A DNA stretch of 64,000 bases from Chryseobacterium aquifrigidense (GCF_006716485.1 NZ_VFPD01000001.1:2772008-2836007); one strand, 5' to 3'; positions 8,574-18,350 are shown, numbered from the stretch's first letter. The notes: a model not told the origin generated them from the letters alone. Translations and numbers: made by a program.

Positions 8574-9368
8574 TTAATTACTCTCTTTACCGGTTCCGTA
8601 TCCTTTTACGATCCCTCTTGGTGAGTTTTGAATAAACTGTAAGATTTCATCTCTTTCAGCCGTTGGAAGCATTTCTTTTTCAATATGGGAAATAGCCTGG
8701 GAAACGTTCATCTTCATTTGGAAGATTGCTCTGTAGATTTTCTGGATTTCAAAGATTTTTTCATTCGTAAACCCTCTTCTTCTTAAACCGACAGAATTGA
8801 TACCAGCATAAGACATAGGCTCTCTTGCTACCTTTACATAAGGTGGAATATCTTTTCTTACCAAAGTACCTCCGGAAATCATTACATGTTTTCCGATTTT
8901 ACCGAATTGGTGAACTGCTGATAAACCTCCCATAACGGTATAATCTCCAATCTCTACATGACCTGCAATACCACAACCGTTTACGATGATAACGTGATCT
9001 CCAATAACGCAATCATGGGCAATATGCGAAGTAGCCATAATAAGGCAGTTCGCTCCTATTTTTGTATATCCTAAAGCCTTTGTCCCTCTGTTTACGGTAA
9101 CGCACTCTCTGATTGTCGTTTCGTCACCAATAATTACCTGGGTATCTTCACCATCAAATTTCAGATCCTGGGGAATTGCAGAGATTACAGTCCCGGGAAA
9201 AATCCTACAGTTTTTTCCTATTCTTGCACCATCCATAATGGTTACGTTAGGACCAATCCATGTTCCTTCTCCAATTTCTACATCCCCTGCAATGGTAGTG
9301 AAAGGTTCTACGATTACATTTTTGCTGATTTTCGCACGTTTATCTACGGCTGCTAATTGATGAATCAT
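8574..9368 (-). CDS. lpxA: UDP-N-acetylglucosamine O-acyltransferase
   Basis: First enzyme of lipid A synthesis; it transfers a 3-hydroxyacyl chain from ACP to the 3-OH of UDP-GlcNAc. The 264 residues form a left-handed beta-helix (IGEGTWIGPNVTIMDGARIG and so on) plus a C-terminal helical domain. The catalytic His region reads MATSHIAHDCVIGDH. The start codon directly abuts the lpxC/fabZ stop at 9369, indicating translational coupling. Confidence 0.97.
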   Translation of the reverse strand: MIHQLAAVDKRAKISKNVIVEPFTTIAGDVEIGEGTWIGPNVTIMDGARIGKNCRIFPGTVISAIPQDLKFDGEDTQVIIGDETTIRECVTVNRGTKALGYTKIGANCLIMATSHIAHDCVIGDHVIIVNGCGIAGHVEIGDYTVMGGLSAVHQFGKIGKHVMISGGTLVRKDIPPYVKVAREPMSYAGINSVGLRRRGFTNEKIFEIQKIYRAIFQMKMNVSQAISHIEKEMLPTAERDEILQFIQNSPRGIVKGYGTGKESN

Positions 9369-10766
9369 TTAATCAACTTTATTTTTTGCAACTTGAGCCA
9401 TAAGCTCTGCTTCTACTGCTACAGTGTCTCCTACATATCCATACCCCTGCATATGAACAATTCCTCTTCTGATAGGCTCAATTAATTCAATTTTGAATAT
9501 AAGCGTATCTCCTGGAATTACTTTTCTCTTGAATTTCACCTTATCAATTTTGATGAAATAAGTAGAATAGTTTTCAGGATCCGGAACGCTGGCCAATACA
9601 AGAATTCCTCCTGTCTGTGCTAATGCTTCTACCTGAAGAACTCCAGGCATTACAGGTTCTTTAGGAAAATGTCCAACGAAGAAAGGTTCGTTCATTGTTA
9701 CATTTTTCAAACCTACCACGTGAGAGTCTGAAAGTTCAAGAACTTTATCAATTAATAAGAACGGGGGTCTGTGAGGCATAAGCTTCATAATTCCGTTGAT
9801 ATCGAATACCGGTTCTTTTGTCAGGTCAAAATCCGGAACATTTTTCTTTTTCTGCAATTTCCACTGGCGGTTTAGTTTTTTCGCAAACTGAGTATTCACA
9901 AAGTGTCCCGGTTTGTTAGCAATAACTTTACCTTTTATTTTTACTCCTGCCAAAGCAAGGTCACCAATTACATCAAGTAATTTGTGTCTCGCAGCTTCGT
10001 TAGGATAATTTAAATTAAGATTGTCAAGAATACCGTTTGGTCTGATCGATACATTATCTTTTCCAAAGGCTTTCTTTAATTTTTCTGTTGTTTCAGGCGT
10101 AAGATCTTTATCTACATATACAATGGCATTGGAAATATCTCCACCTTTGATCAAACCATGATCTAAAAGCATTTCCAATTCATGCAGGAAGCTGAATGTT
10201 CTTGCTGATGAGATTTCGTCTTTAAATTCTGAAATATTTTTAAGAGTAGCATTCTGAGTACCAAGTACTTTAGTCCCAAAATCTACCATGGTAGTTACTT
10301 CGTAAGTATCTGATGGAATGATGGTAATTTCCGAACCTGTAGCCGGATCACTGTATGTAAGAACTTCTTTTACAACAAGATACTCCCTTGCAACAGTTTG
10401 TTCAACGACTCCCACACTTTCGATAGCTTCCACAAAGTACTTTGAGGATCCATCCAAAATTGGTGGTTCAGAGGCATCCATTTCTAAAATTGCGTTATCA
10501 ATATCACAACCAACAAGGGCTGCTAAAAGATGTTCGCAAGTGGTAATTTTTACCCCTAATTTTTCTAAAGTAGTTCCTCTTTCCGTTGCTACAACATAAT
10601 TTACATCCGCTTCTACCTGAGGATGTCCCTCCAGGTCTGTTCTTACAAATACGAAACCTGTATTTTCCTTAGCAGGTTTAATGGTAAGTTTTACTTCTCT
10701 ACCCGTATGAAGGCCAATTCCAGCAAGAGTTACCTCCTGCTGAAGTGTTTTTTGCATATCACTCAT
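9369..10766 (-). CDS. lpxC/fabZ: Bifunctional UDP-3-O-acyl-GlcNAc deacetylase / 3-hydroxyacyl-ACP dehydratase
   Basis: A fusion of about 465 residues typical of Bacteroidota. Residues about 1-300 are LpxC, with zinc ligands visible in [10 protein letters not shown] and in [19 protein letters not shown] (His and Asp). Residues about 315-460 are FabZ, with [14 protein letters not shown], the catalytic His of [12 protein letters not shown] and Glu of VEALAQTGG. The ATG at 10766 ([16 protein letters not shown]) overlaps the lpxD stop by 8 nt. The longer frame to 10793 begins with TTG and was rejected. The fusion couples commitment to lipid A with fatty acid elongation. Confidence 0.97.
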   Translation of the reverse strand: MSDMQKTLQQEVTLAGIGLHTGREVKLTIKPAKENTGFVFVRTDLEGHPQVEADVNYVVATERGTTLEKLGVKITTCEHLLAALVGCDIDNAILEMDASEPPILDGSSKYFVEAIESVGVVEQTVAREYLVVKEVLTYSDPATGSEITIIPSDTYEVTTMVDFGTKVLGTQNATLKNISEFKDEISSARTFSFLHELEMLLDHGLIKGGDISNAIVYVDKDLTPETTEKLKKAFGKDNVSIRPNGILDNLNLNYPNEAARHKLLDVIGDLALAGVKIKGKVIANKPGHFVNTQFAKKLNRQWKLQKKKNVPDFDLTKEPVFDINGIMKLMPHRPPFLLIDKVLELSDSHVVGLKNVTMNEPFFVGHFPKEPVMPGVLQVEALAQTGGILVLASVPDPENYSTYFIKIDKVKFKRKVIPGDTLIFKIELIEPIRRGIVHMQGYGYVGDTVAVEAELMAQVAKNKVD

Positions 10767-11790
10767 TAGTATTATCTTTTGAGTTATTCTCAAGATTATT
10801 TATTCTATTTACTATTCCAGGTAAATTCCTGAAATGAACATAACTCCTTAAATAGTCATTGTAGCTGATTGCGGGTGAACCATACAATGTTTCTCTGTCA
10901 TTAACACTGGAATTCACACCACTCTGAGCCTGGATTTTCACCTGATTCCCTATTTTGATGTGTCCTACAACACCTACCTGTCCCCCAATCTGGTTCCAGT
11001 CACCAATAGTTGTAGAGCCAGCAATTCCTGCCTGTGCAGCAATGACGTTGTTCTGACCAATTTTCACATTGTGGGCAATCTGAATCAGATTATCGATCTT
11101 AGTTCCTTTTCCTATTATTGTAGAGCCTATTGTAGCTCTGTCAATACTACAGTTTGAACCAATTTCCACATCATCCTCAATAATCACATTTCCAAGCTGT
11201 GGTATCTTTTTGAAGCCTTCAGCTGTTGGCTGGAAACCAAAACCATCCCCTCCGATTACCGTGTTGGAATGAATCACACAGTTATCTCCGATAATACAGT
11301 AGTCATAAATTCTGGCACCACTGTCTATCTTACAGTTTTTACCAATTTTCACTCCTTTTCCTATATATACATGCGGATAGATCTGTGATCCTTCTCCTAT
11401 CTTAGCTTTCTCAGAAACATACGTAAATGCTCCGATATAGGCTTTATCCCCTATAGCAGCTGTGTCATGAATAGATGAGCCATTTTCAATACCTTCTTTT
11501 CTTCCCTGCATTTCCTGATATAAATTCATCAGAATCTGAAAAGACAGATAGGCATCTTTTACAACGATTAAGGTAGGGTTATAATGATTTTTCTCCAGAA
11601 GTTGTTCCGAAACGATGATAACAGAGCACTTTGAGCTATCCAAATAATGAGAAAATCTATCTTGTGCTATAAAAGAAAGATGTCCTGATTCTCCATTTTC
11701 AATTGGTGAAACTCCCGTAATAAGTGCATTCTCGTCACCTATTATTTTTCCGTCAATAAAACTTGCAATTTGCGAAGCTGTAAATTCCAT
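10759..11790 (-). CDS. lpxD: UDP-3-O-(3-hydroxyacyl)glucosamine N-acyltransferase
   Basis: Third lipid A enzyme, adding the N-linked hydroxyacyl chain. About 343 residues from ATG 11790 ([15 protein letters not shown]); an in-frame TTG 9 nt upstream is unlikely. The N-terminal uridine-binding domain (about 1-100) is followed by hexapeptide repeats such as [20 protein letters not shown]. The catalytic His segment is [14 protein letters not shown]. It overlaps lpxC/fabZ by 8 nt. A recognisable promoter lies immediately upstream. Confidence 0.96.
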   Translation of the reverse strand: MEFTASQIASFIDGKIIGDENALITGVSPIENGESGHLSFIAQDRFSHYLDSSKCSVIIVSEQLLEKNHYNPTLIVVKDAYLSFQILMNLYQEMQGRKEGIENGSSIHDTAAIGDKAYIGAFTYVSEKAKIGEGSQIYPHVYIGKGVKIGKNCKIDSGARIYDYCIIGDNCVIHSNTVIGGDGFGFQPTAEGFKKIPQLGNVIIEDDVEIGSNCSIDRATIGSTIIGKGTKIDNLIQIAHNVKIGQNNVIAAQAGIAGSTTIGDWNQIGGQVGVVGHIKIGNQVKIQAQSGVNSSVNDRETLYGSPAISYNDYLRSYVHFRNLPGIVNRINNLENNSKDNTNE

Positions 11791-11796
11791 ATTCTG

Positions 11797-11825
11797 CAAA
11801 GATAAGAAATTCTATAATTTGCAAA
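11797..11825 (-). promoter_or_regulatory. Promoter of the lpx operon
   Basis: The minus strand carries TTTG (11822-11825), a 17-nt spacer and TATCTTTG (11797-11804), matching both Bacteroidota elements. The predicted transcription start is at or just before the lpxD ATG (11790), so this transcript would have almost no leader. Confidence 0.65.
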
Positions 11826-11861
11826 CATGTTTTAGTTTCAGATCGTAAATTTTAATATTCT

Positions 11862-13088
11862 TTAAGAGTCCAATCTGGAGATATCTCTTGGAAACATAAG
11901 GATATAGCGGGTTGTCTTATTCACGATCAACCCTGATAAAAGCTGATCTTCCGACTCATGCAGCCTTGTTCTCCTGCCATTTTTATGCAGTAAATAGATG
12001 GGCTGTTTCTCTGCATGATAAGGGAATAATTTTCTTTTAATTTCATGTACCAATTCATTACCATTATCGATTCCGAAAAGTTCATTACTCTTTTTTATTT
12101 TTTCCTTAATTATTTCCTGATCAAATGGATGTGATGAAATAATTGTTTTAGGCAAATTTCTCTGAATTACACATTGGCACCAATATGATAATACAAAGTC
12201 ATCCGAATTCTGCCATTCTTTCATTGCCTGAATCACATCATTATCGTCAAGTTTTGTAAATCGTTCTATATCTTCATCCGTTGCAGCACTTTTTTCGCGG
12301 TATAAAAAATATTTCAGATTATCGGTAGCAGGAAGTTCTGCTCCCTGAGAAATCAGATACTTTGCTCTTTCCAGAATCTTAACCAAAAGAAACTCTGCTA
12401 ATGCTGACGTTTTATGATAGTATACCTGCCAGTACATAAACATTCTGGCTGTCAGGAAATTTTCAATGGAATAAATACCTTTTGCATCAATCACCAGCTC
12501 GCCTTCATCACAGACATTCATCATGGAAATAATTCTCTGGGTATTAATATTTCCTTCAGAAACTCCTGTAAAAAAACTGTCTCTTTTAAGATAATCCAAA
12601 CGGTCAACATCCAGTTGGGAAGAGATCAGTTGGTTGAAAAATTTCCTGTGATATTTTCCCTGAAACATTTCAATAGCCATTGACAGCTGCCCTTCGAATT
12701 CCTCATTAAGCTTATTCATCAGCAGTAAAGAAAGATTTTCATGATGCCAGTCATCCATCAGCATACTTTCCAAAGCATGAGAAAACGGACCATGACCAAT
12801 ATCATGCATCAGAATGGCCAGCATTGCACCTTTTTCTTCTTCCTCCGAAATTTTCACTCCTTTCTGCTTCAATGTTTCCAGCGCAGTGAACATCAAATGC
12901 ATCGCACCAAGAGCATGGTGAAATCTTGTATGGGTAGCACCGGGAAATATGAGATTCAAAAGCCCTGTCTGCCCGATTCTTCTTAATCTCTGAAAGTAGG
13001 GATGCTCAATGATATCAAATAAAATTTCGTGTGGTATTTTGATAAATCCATGAACGGGATCGTTGATGATTTTTAGCTTATTCTGCAT
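11862..13088 (-). CDS. HD domain phosphohydrolase (dNTPase-like)
   Basis: About 408 residues from ATG 13088 (MQNKLKIINDPVHGFIKIP). Metal-binding HD motifs are visible: an early RLRRIGQTGL and HTRFHHALG, then the HD pair in LMHDIGHGPFSH. This is the SAMHD1/dGTPase-like family found widely in bacteria; activity on dNTPs is inferred from family. It lies upstream of lpxD with a gap of about 70 nt, and lpxD also has its own promoter. Link to the lipid A genes is by position only. Confidence 0.88.
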   Translation of the reverse strand: MQNKLKIINDPVHGFIKIPHEILFDIIEHPYFQRLRRIGQTGLLNLIFPGATHTRFHHALGAMHLMFTALETLKQKGVKISEEEEKGAMLAILMHDIGHGPFSHALESMLMDDWHHENLSLLLMNKLNEEFEGQLSMAIEMFQGKYHRKFFNQLISSQLDVDRLDYLKRDSFFTGVSEGNINTQRIISMMNVCDEGELVIDAKGIYSIENFLTARMFMYWQVYYHKTSALAEFLLVKILERAKYLISQGAELPATDNLKYFLYREKSAATDEDIERFTKLDDNDVIQAMKEWQNSDDFVLSYWCQCVIQRNLPKTIISSHPFDQEIIKEKIKKSNELFGIDNGNELVHEIKRKLFPYHAEKQPIYLLHKNGRRTRLHESEDQLLSGLIVNKTTRYILMFPRDISRLDS

Positions 13089-13109
13089 TGAAACGTCAGT
13101 ATTAGTAAA

Positions 13110-13117
13110 CAAAGTTA
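13110..13117 (-). promoter_or_regulatory. Putative -7 element for the HD hydrolase gene
   Basis: The minus strand reads TAACTTTG, a match to TAnnTTTG, 21 nt upstream of the ATG at 13088. No clear TTG at the -33 position. Confidence 0.4.
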
Positions 13118-13272
13118 GGCATTTTAAAGTTTAGCCATTTATTAAATTACTATTAAAATATAGGGATAAGAGAGTCTTCTACCAAATATTTTTCATCAAA
13201 AAGCATCATCATATCCATTATAGAAATTCTTTGGCAGCTATTTATTTTCCATTCAATATTTTTTGAAAACCT

Positions 13273-13304
13273 TTTGCGACTGTTGTATTAAAGGATTATC
13301 TTTG
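13273..13304 (+). promoter_or_regulatory. Promoter of the S41 peptidase gene
   Basis: TTTG (13273-13276), a 20-nt spacer and TATCTTTG (13297-13304) match both Bacteroidota sigma elements. The predicted start lies near 13310, giving a short leader before the ATG at 13327. Confidence 0.65.
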
Positions 13305-13326
13305 AGAGAAAACACGGCAACCTTTA

Positions 13327-14967
13327 ATGAGAAAGTATTCTCTTTTCCTTTTATTACTTTTAAGTTTAAATTTTTCCGCACAAATGATCACCGGGACGCA
13401 GAAGTTGGAATCTTTGTGCAGGGTTTGGGGATTTTTAAAATATTACCATCCTCATGTGGCAAAAGGGAATCTGAACTGGGATAAGCAGCTTTTTCAAAAA
13501 ATCAATGAACTTCAAAATATTAGTGATAAACAATCTCTCAATCATTTGTATTCTGAATGGATCGAAAGTCTGGGGGAAGTTCCGTTATGCAGAGAATGTT
13601 CAGTGAAAGATCAGAAAGTTTATTTTCTCAAAAATTTTGATCTGCGCTGGATTGACAATTCGCAGATTTTCTCTGATGATGTATCTCAAAAGCTTCGTTA
13701 TATTGAAAGCAACCGGAATCTTGGAGATAATCATTATGTTGGAAAAGGGGGAAGAAAAATATATTTCAGAAATGAAAAATCTTATGGATCCGGATTTACT
13801 TCCACAGCGATTAGCCTACTGGAGCTATTCCGTTACTGGAATTATGTAGAATATTTCTTTCCCTATAAATATGAAACCGATCAGAACTGGAATGATGTTC
13901 TTACAGAAATGATTCCAAAATTTCTACTGATTGATGATGATGAAAATTTTCACCTGACGTTAGCAGAGCTGGTCACTAAAACAGATGATTCACACGCCTA
14001 TATTTCGTCGAAAGAAATTCAGCTTCATCTGTATGGCCAACGAAAGGTTCCCGTAGAATATTCCTATGCTGAAGGAAAATTAGTAATTACAAAAATTAAT
14101 AACACACGGTTAAGACATCAAAGTCAGCTGCAAAAGGGAGATCTTATTTATGATATTGAGGGAAAAACCATTCCGCAGGTGATCAACAATTTGGGAAAAT
14201 ATGTGCCTGCTTCCAATTCATGGGGTAAGGTCAGTAAAATAAAAGACAAACTTCTCTTTAGCAACAATGATTCTGTTGCTTTAAAGATTGAAAGAGAAGG
14301 ACAAAATCTCGAAATAAAAACCAGAACATATTTAATTAAAGATATTATTCATGAAAAGAATCCTGTTCCAAAAAAGTGGAAATTTATGGATTATGAGAAG
14401 AAAATCGGGTACGTGAATATGGGAATTATAGAAAAGGAAGATCTTGATGAAATGTACAGCAGTTTACGATCTACGAAATCCATTATCTTTGATCTGAGGA
14501 ATTATCCGAAACAAACGATTGTACCCTTAAGCTATCTTCTTCTTCCGAACCCGGCAATCTATTATCAGTTTACTTTTCCTGACACCAGCTATCCCGGAAA
14601 GTTCTACATCAGAAAAAATGTCACCGGAAGAAAAAACCCTGAATACTATAAAGGAAATGTCATCGTTTTAGTAGATGAGAATACGCAAAGCCAGGCAGAA
14701 ACCACAACAATGATGTTCAAGCAGCATCCGAAAGCTAAAATTATCGGGAGCCATACTTCGGGAGCCAACGGAGATGTCATTATGTTTAAAATTGCTGACC
14801 TTGACACCCGTTTTACAGGTCTCGGTGCCTATTATCCTGATGGCAGAGAAACCCAAAGAATCGGAATTATTCCTGACATCCTTATAAAACCAAGTGTAGA
14901 AGGAATAAAAAACGGAAAAGACGAAGTGCTGGAAAAGGCTTTGGAGTATATAAAAACCACTGATTAA
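13327..14967 (+). CDS. S41 family peptidase (tail-specific protease-like), exported
   Basis: 546 residues with signal peptide MRKYSLFLLLLLSLNFSAQ. An N-terminal helical region (about 20-170) is followed by a PDZ-like segment (about 230-330, KGDLIYDIEGKTIPQV) and the S41 catalytic domain (about 350-540). SIIFDLRNYPK and LVDENTQSQAETTTMMFK contain the likely nucleophile Ser of TQSQAE. The Lys/Gly motif of classical C-terminal processing proteases (GKG) is replaced by SGANGD, so it may use a tricorn-like triad rather than a Ser/Lys dyad. Envelope location and substrate are inferred only. Confidence 0.85.
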   Translation: MRKYSLFLLLLLSLNFSAQMITGTQKLESLCRVWGFLKYYHPHVAKGNLNWDKQLFQKINELQNISDKQSLNHLYSEWIESLGEVPLCRECSVKDQKVYFLKNFDLRWIDNSQIFSDDVSQKLRYIESNRNLGDNHYVGKGGRKIYFRNEKSYGSGFTSTAISLLELFRYWNYVEYFFPYKYETDQNWNDVLTEMIPKFLLIDDDENFHLTLAELVTKTDDSHAYISSKEIQLHLYGQRKVPVEYSYAEGKLVITKINNTRLRHQSQLQKGDLIYDIEGKTIPQVINNLGKYVPASNSWGKVSKIKDKLLFSNNDSVALKIEREGQNLEIKTRTYLIKDIIHEKNPVPKKWKFMDYEKKIGYVNMGIIEKEDLDEMYSSLRSTKSIIFDLRNYPKQTIVPLSYLLLPNPAIYYQFTFPDTSYPGKFYIRKNVTGRKNPEYYKGNVIVLVDENTQSQAETTTMMFKQHPKAKIIGSHTSGANGDVIMFKIADLDTRFTGLGAYYPDGRETQRIGIIPDILIKPSVEGIKNGKDEVLEKALEYIKTTD

Positions 14968-15099
14968 ATGAAAAGAAAATGTGAATTATTTTACCGTATT
15001 TTCATTTAACTAATATTTAACTTTTAATCTTTCGATTTTGTGAGATTTTAAAAGGAATTGGTCAACATTTTGATACAATAACCATGTAAAAAATAAATT

Positions 15100-16644
15100 A
15101 TGTCAGAAAAGATATTATGGATCGATGATGAAATAGATTTACTTAAACCTCATATCGTATTTTTAGAAAAAAAGGGTTACCAGGTTACTCCTGTTAATAA
15201 CGTGAATGAGGCTTTGGAACTTATGGATTCAGAGAAATTTGCGTTAACGCTAATTGATGAAAATATGCCCGGCATTTCCGGATTGGAAGCAATTCCTATG
15301 ATTAAGGAAAAAGACAATGCCTTAAAAATCGTAATGGTTACCAAAAGTGAAGAGGAACACATTATGGAAGAAGCAATCGGTTCCCAGATTGCCGATTATA
15401 TATTAAAGCCTGTAAACCCTAACCAGATATTACTTTCCCTAAAGAAAAACCTTCAGGAAGATAATCTTGTTGAGCAAAAAACAATTTTGCAGTATCAGCA
15501 GGAATTCAGGAATCTCTCTATGGAACTTTCGTACCTGAGAACCTACCAGGAATGGGCAGAATATTATAAAAAGATCCTTAGCTGGGAAATCAAATTTGAT
15601 AAGGTAGCAGACAATGAGTTTGCAGATCTTCTGCAGTCTCAGAAAGAAGAAGCCAATATTCAGTTTGCAAAATTCATTGAGAAAAATTATGAAAACTGGC
15701 TGACAGATTCAGATAAGCCGATGATGAGCCACACCCTTTTCAAGGAAAAGGTAAAACCTGAAGTGGAAAAAGAAAAAGTTCTTTTACTGATGGTGGACAA
15801 CCTTCGCTATGACCAGTGGAAAGTAATCGAACCTCTGTTTACGAAATATTACAATAAAATATCGGAAGATTATTATTACAGTATTCTTCCTACGGCAACA
15901 CAATACGCGAGAAACTCTTTCTTTGCAGGATTAATGCCATCCGAGATTGAAAAACGTTTCCCGGATAAATGGTTCAATGATAATGAAGAAGGAAATAAAA
16001 ATGAGTTTGAACGTGATTTTCTTGAAGACCAGATGAAAAGAATTGGTCTTGGATCAAAATCCATGAAGTATCTTAAAGTACTGAACGCGGATTTTGAAAG
16101 AAAGATCTACGATGATTTCAATCAGCATAAAAATAATGATCTTTTAGTCATTGTATACAACTTCATTGATATTCTTTCACATGCTAAAACAGACAACCAT
16201 ATTGTAGATCAGCTGATCCGTGATGATAAGACTTTCCGTTCCCTTACGTTCAACTGGTTTGAAAACTCTTCTTTACTGAAGATCATTAAAACGGCTGCTG
16301 AAAACGGATATAAGCTGGTTATCACAACAGATCATGGAACGGTATATGTGAAAAAGCCAAGTAAAGTGGTGGGAGACAGAGAAACATCTACGAATATCAG
16401 ATATAAAACAGGTAAAAGCTTAACGTATGATGATAGTGATGTGTGGGCCATTACCAACCCGGAAAAACTTTTCCTTCCCAAAGGAAATCTAAGTTCTAAA
16501 TATATTTTCGCTAAAAACAATATATTCCTGGCGTATCCTAAAAATTACAATCATTTTGTTAATTACTATAAAGAAACTTACCAACATGGTGGAATTTCAC
16601 TTGAAGAGTGTATTATTCCTATCAGCGTATTAGAACCCAAGTAG
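15100..16644 (+). CDS. porX: T9SS response regulator PorX (receiver + PglZ domain)
   Basis: 514 residues. The receiver domain (1-120) has the acidic pair in ILWIDDE, phosphoacceptor D53 (LIDENMPGIS), T81 and K103. A middle helical linker (about 130-210) is followed by a PglZ/alkaline-phosphatase-like domain with MVDNLRYDQW and ITTDHGTVYVKKPS, which hold metal-binding residues. This is the architecture of PorX, which controls type IX secretion with the kinase PorY and sigma factor SigP in Porphyromonas. Neither partner gene is next to it. It is monocistronic, with a strong terminator. Confidence 0.95.
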   Translation: MSEKILWIDDEIDLLKPHIVFLEKKGYQVTPVNNVNEALELMDSEKFALTLIDENMPGISGLEAIPMIKEKDNALKIVMVTKSEEEHIMEEAIGSQIADYILKPVNPNQILLSLKKNLQEDNLVEQKTILQYQQEFRNLSMELSYLRTYQEWAEYYKKILSWEIKFDKVADNEFADLLQSQKEEANIQFAKFIEKNYENWLTDSDKPMMSHTLFKEKVKPEVEKEKVLLLMVDNLRYDQWKVIEPLFTKYYNKISEDYYYSILPTATQYARNSFFAGLMPSEIEKRFPDKWFNDNEEGNKNEFERDFLEDQMKRIGLGSKSMKYLKVLNADFERKIYDDFNQHKNNDLLVIVYNFIDILSHAKTDNHIVDQLIRDDKTFRSLTFNWFENSSLLKIIKTAAENGYKLVITTDHGTVYVKKPSKVVGDRETSTNIRYKTGKSLTYDDSDVWAITNPEKLFLPKGNLSSKYIFAKNNIFLAYPKNYNHFVNYYKETYQHGGISLEECIIPISVLEPK

Positions 16645-16676
16645 TTTTTTTCATAGTTTATTTAATTTTGGGTTAA

Positions 16677-16708
16677 AGGCGGAAAAAATCATTCGATTTT
16701 TTCCGCCT
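16677..16708 (+). terminator. Intrinsic terminator of porX
   Basis: A 14-bp stem (16677-16690 and 16695-16708) with loop ATTC, arms AGGCGGAAAAAATC and complement, followed by a T-run. Confidence 0.9.
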
Positions 16709-16765
16709 CTTTTTTAAGGCACTCATTTTGCATACCAGAAAGCAACCTTAAATAAATATAATCTT

Positions 16766-17143
16766 ATGAAAAAACACATTTTTATTGCAGCAGCATTTGC
16801 AACAATATTTTTAACTTCATGTAATAAAGAAAAGAAAGCAGCAGATTCCACAGTCACTCCTGTAGACAGTGTTGCTTCTATCCCTTCTGATTCAGCAGCT
16901 GTTTCAGGAACTCAGGATGAAATTGTAAAGAGTACTTCGAAAGACAGCAGCGGAAAAACGTTGGATATGACTTTCAACAATACCAAAAATACCGCTACAG
17001 TGGTTTTCAATAATGAAACAATTGAACTACAGGGACAAAAGCCTGCATCAGGAATATGGTATAAAAATGATCATTATGAACTGAGAGGAAAAGGCGAGGA
17101 AATAGAACTGACAAAAGATGGTAAAACAGTTTTTAAAAAATAA
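16766..17143 (+). CDS. Lipoprotein with MliC-like (lysozyme inhibitor) C-terminal domain
   Basis: 125 residues. A lipoprotein signal peptide with lipobox LTSC (Cys19) is followed by a Ser/Asp/Lys-rich low-complexity linker (about 20-60). The final ~65 residues resemble the MliC/PliC family of C-type lysozyme inhibitors: a TATVVFNNETIELQ strand, then SGIWYKNDHYELRGKGEEIEL, including the conserved SG-x-x-Y and KGxExxL parts. If real, it would protect the envelope against host lysozyme. The domain call is from memory of the motif and needs a profile search. It is flanked by terminators on both sides. Confidence 0.68.
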   Translation: MKKHIFIAAAFATIFLTSCNKEKKAADSTVTPVDSVASIPSDSAAVSGTQDEIVKSTSKDSSGKTLDMTFNNTKNTATVVFNNETIELQGQKPASGIWYKNDHYELRGKGEEIELTKDGKTVFKK

Positions 17144-17161
17144 AATCACTTATTAAAATAA

Positions 17162-17194
17162 AAAAGCCGGCTTTGAGATTCAAAACCGGCTTTT
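17162..17194 (+). terminator. Intrinsic terminator
   Basis: Stem AAAAGCCGG / CCGGCTTTT at 17162-17194 with an inner TTGA/TCAA pairing, just after the lipoprotein stop. Confidence 0.8.
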
Positions 17195-17242
17195 AAATTT
17201 CCGCTTCTTTTTTATAGTTCATATCTTCGTAAAAAATAAATC

Positions 17243-17533
17243 ATGTTTATTATTTCGCTTACTTACAAGAGTTCTGTTGAAGATGTAGAAAGACTTATTC
17301 CCCGGCACAATATTTTCCTCAACAAATATTATGAATCCGGGAGATTTATTGCTTCGGGAAGAAAAGAACCCAGAACGGGCGGAATTATCATTGCGAAAGC
17401 AGCATCTAAAAAAGAGGTTGAACAGCTCATCACTGAAGATCCTTTTTATATTCACGGAATAGCAGATTATACCATCACTGAATTTATTCCATCCAAATAC
17501 AATGAAAACTTTAAAATTTTTATAGAAGACTAA
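17243..17533 (+). CDS. YciI family protein
   Basis: 96 residues of the small ferredoxin-like YCII fold (MFIISLTYKSSVEDVERLIPRH, then ASGRKEPRTGGIIIAKAASK and DPFYIHGIADYTITEFIP). The His in the first third and the central Asp/Pro region are typical of the family, some members of which act as dehydrochlorinase-like enzymes; most are uncharacterised. Its stop overlaps the xth start (TAATG, sharing base 17533), so the two are translationally coupled. Confidence 0.85.
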   Translation: MFIISLTYKSSVEDVERLIPRHNIFLNKYYESGRFIASGRKEPRTGGIIIAKAASKKEVEQLITEDPFYIHGIADYTITEFIPSKYNENFKIFIED

Positions 17534-18297
17534 TGAGATTAATCACATACAATGTCAACGGTATCAGAGCGGCTTTCACTAAAGATTTTCTGGGCTGGCT
17601 GAAGACTGCTGATCCGGATATCATCTGTATCCAGGAGAGCAAGGCCGGAAATGATCAGATAGATATCGAAAGCCTTGAAAAATTAGGATATCACAGTTAT
17701 TGGCATTCCGCGGTTAGAAAAGGCTACAGTGGGGTCGGAATTGCTTCAAAAATAAAACCTAATCATGTAGAGTATGGTTGTGGCATTGAGAGCTATGATA
17801 ATGAAGGAAGAATCATCCGTGCAGATTTTGACGGATTTTCTGCAATCTCTGTATATGTTCCTTCTGCCTCAAATATTGAGAGACTGGATTTTAAAATGCA
17901 GTTCTGCCATGACTTCCTTGAGTATATCAGGAATTTAAAAAAAGAAATCCCCAATCTTATTATATCCGGAGACTTTAATATCTGCCACGAGGCTATCGAT
18001 ATTCACAATCCGGTTGGCCTGAAGAATGTTTCAGGATTTCTTCCTATGGAAAGAGAGTGGATGACGAATTTCATCAATGAGTGTGAACTGATTGACAGTT
18101 TCAGATTCTTTAATAATGAACCGGATAATTATACGTGGTGGAGCTACCGCCAAAATTCAAGGGAAAGAAATAAAGGCTGGAGGTTAGATTATAACTTCAC
18201 TTCCTATAGTTTAAAAGATAAGCTTACAAGGGCTGTCATTCTAAAGGAAGCTGTACATTCTGACCATTGTCCTGCTTTAGTAGAACTTGATGTATAA
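17533..18297 (+). CDS. xth: Exodeoxyribonuclease III (AP endonuclease)
   Basis: DNA base-excision repair nuclease of the EEP superfamily, 254 residues. Visible active-site segments are YNVNGIRAA (metal-binding Asn), ICIQESKAG (Glu), ISGDFNICH (Asp/Asn), the RLDYNFTS region and the terminal VHSDHCPAL (Asp-His pair). The start is fixed by the one-base overlap with the YciI gene. A strong bidirectional terminator follows. Confidence 0.96.
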   Translation: MRLITYNVNGIRAAFTKDFLGWLKTADPDIICIQESKAGNDQIDIESLEKLGYHSYWHSAVRKGYSGVGIASKIKPNHVEYGCGIESYDNEGRIIRADFDGFSAISVYVPSASNIERLDFKMQFCHDFLEYIRNLKKEIPNLIISGDFNICHEAIDIHNPVGLKNVSGFLPMEREWMTNFINECELIDSFRFFNNEPDNYTWWSYRQNSRERNKGWRLDYNFTSYSLKDKLTRAVILKEAVHSDHCPALVELDV

Positions 18298-18319
18298 TTG
18301 ACACTATAAGCATCCATAC

Positions 18320-18350
18320 AAAAAGCCAGCTGAATCAGCTGGCTTTTTTT
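18320..18350. terminator. Bidirectional intrinsic terminator
   Basis: AAAAAGCCAGCTGA and its complement (18320-18333 and 18335-18348) form a near-perfect hairpin with runs of A and T on either side, between convergent xth (+) and the RlpA-like gene (-). Confidence 0.88.

Noticed and set aside
10766..10793. Longer lpxC/fabZ start
   Set aside because: Begins with TTG and adds a sequence unlike LpxC; the ATG at 10766 fits the conserved N-terminus and the overlap with lpxD.
14966..15007. Terminator after the S41 peptidase gene
   Set aside because: AAATGAAAA/TTTTCATTT is an imperfect AT-only repeat with a 24-nt loop and no T-run; support is too weak.
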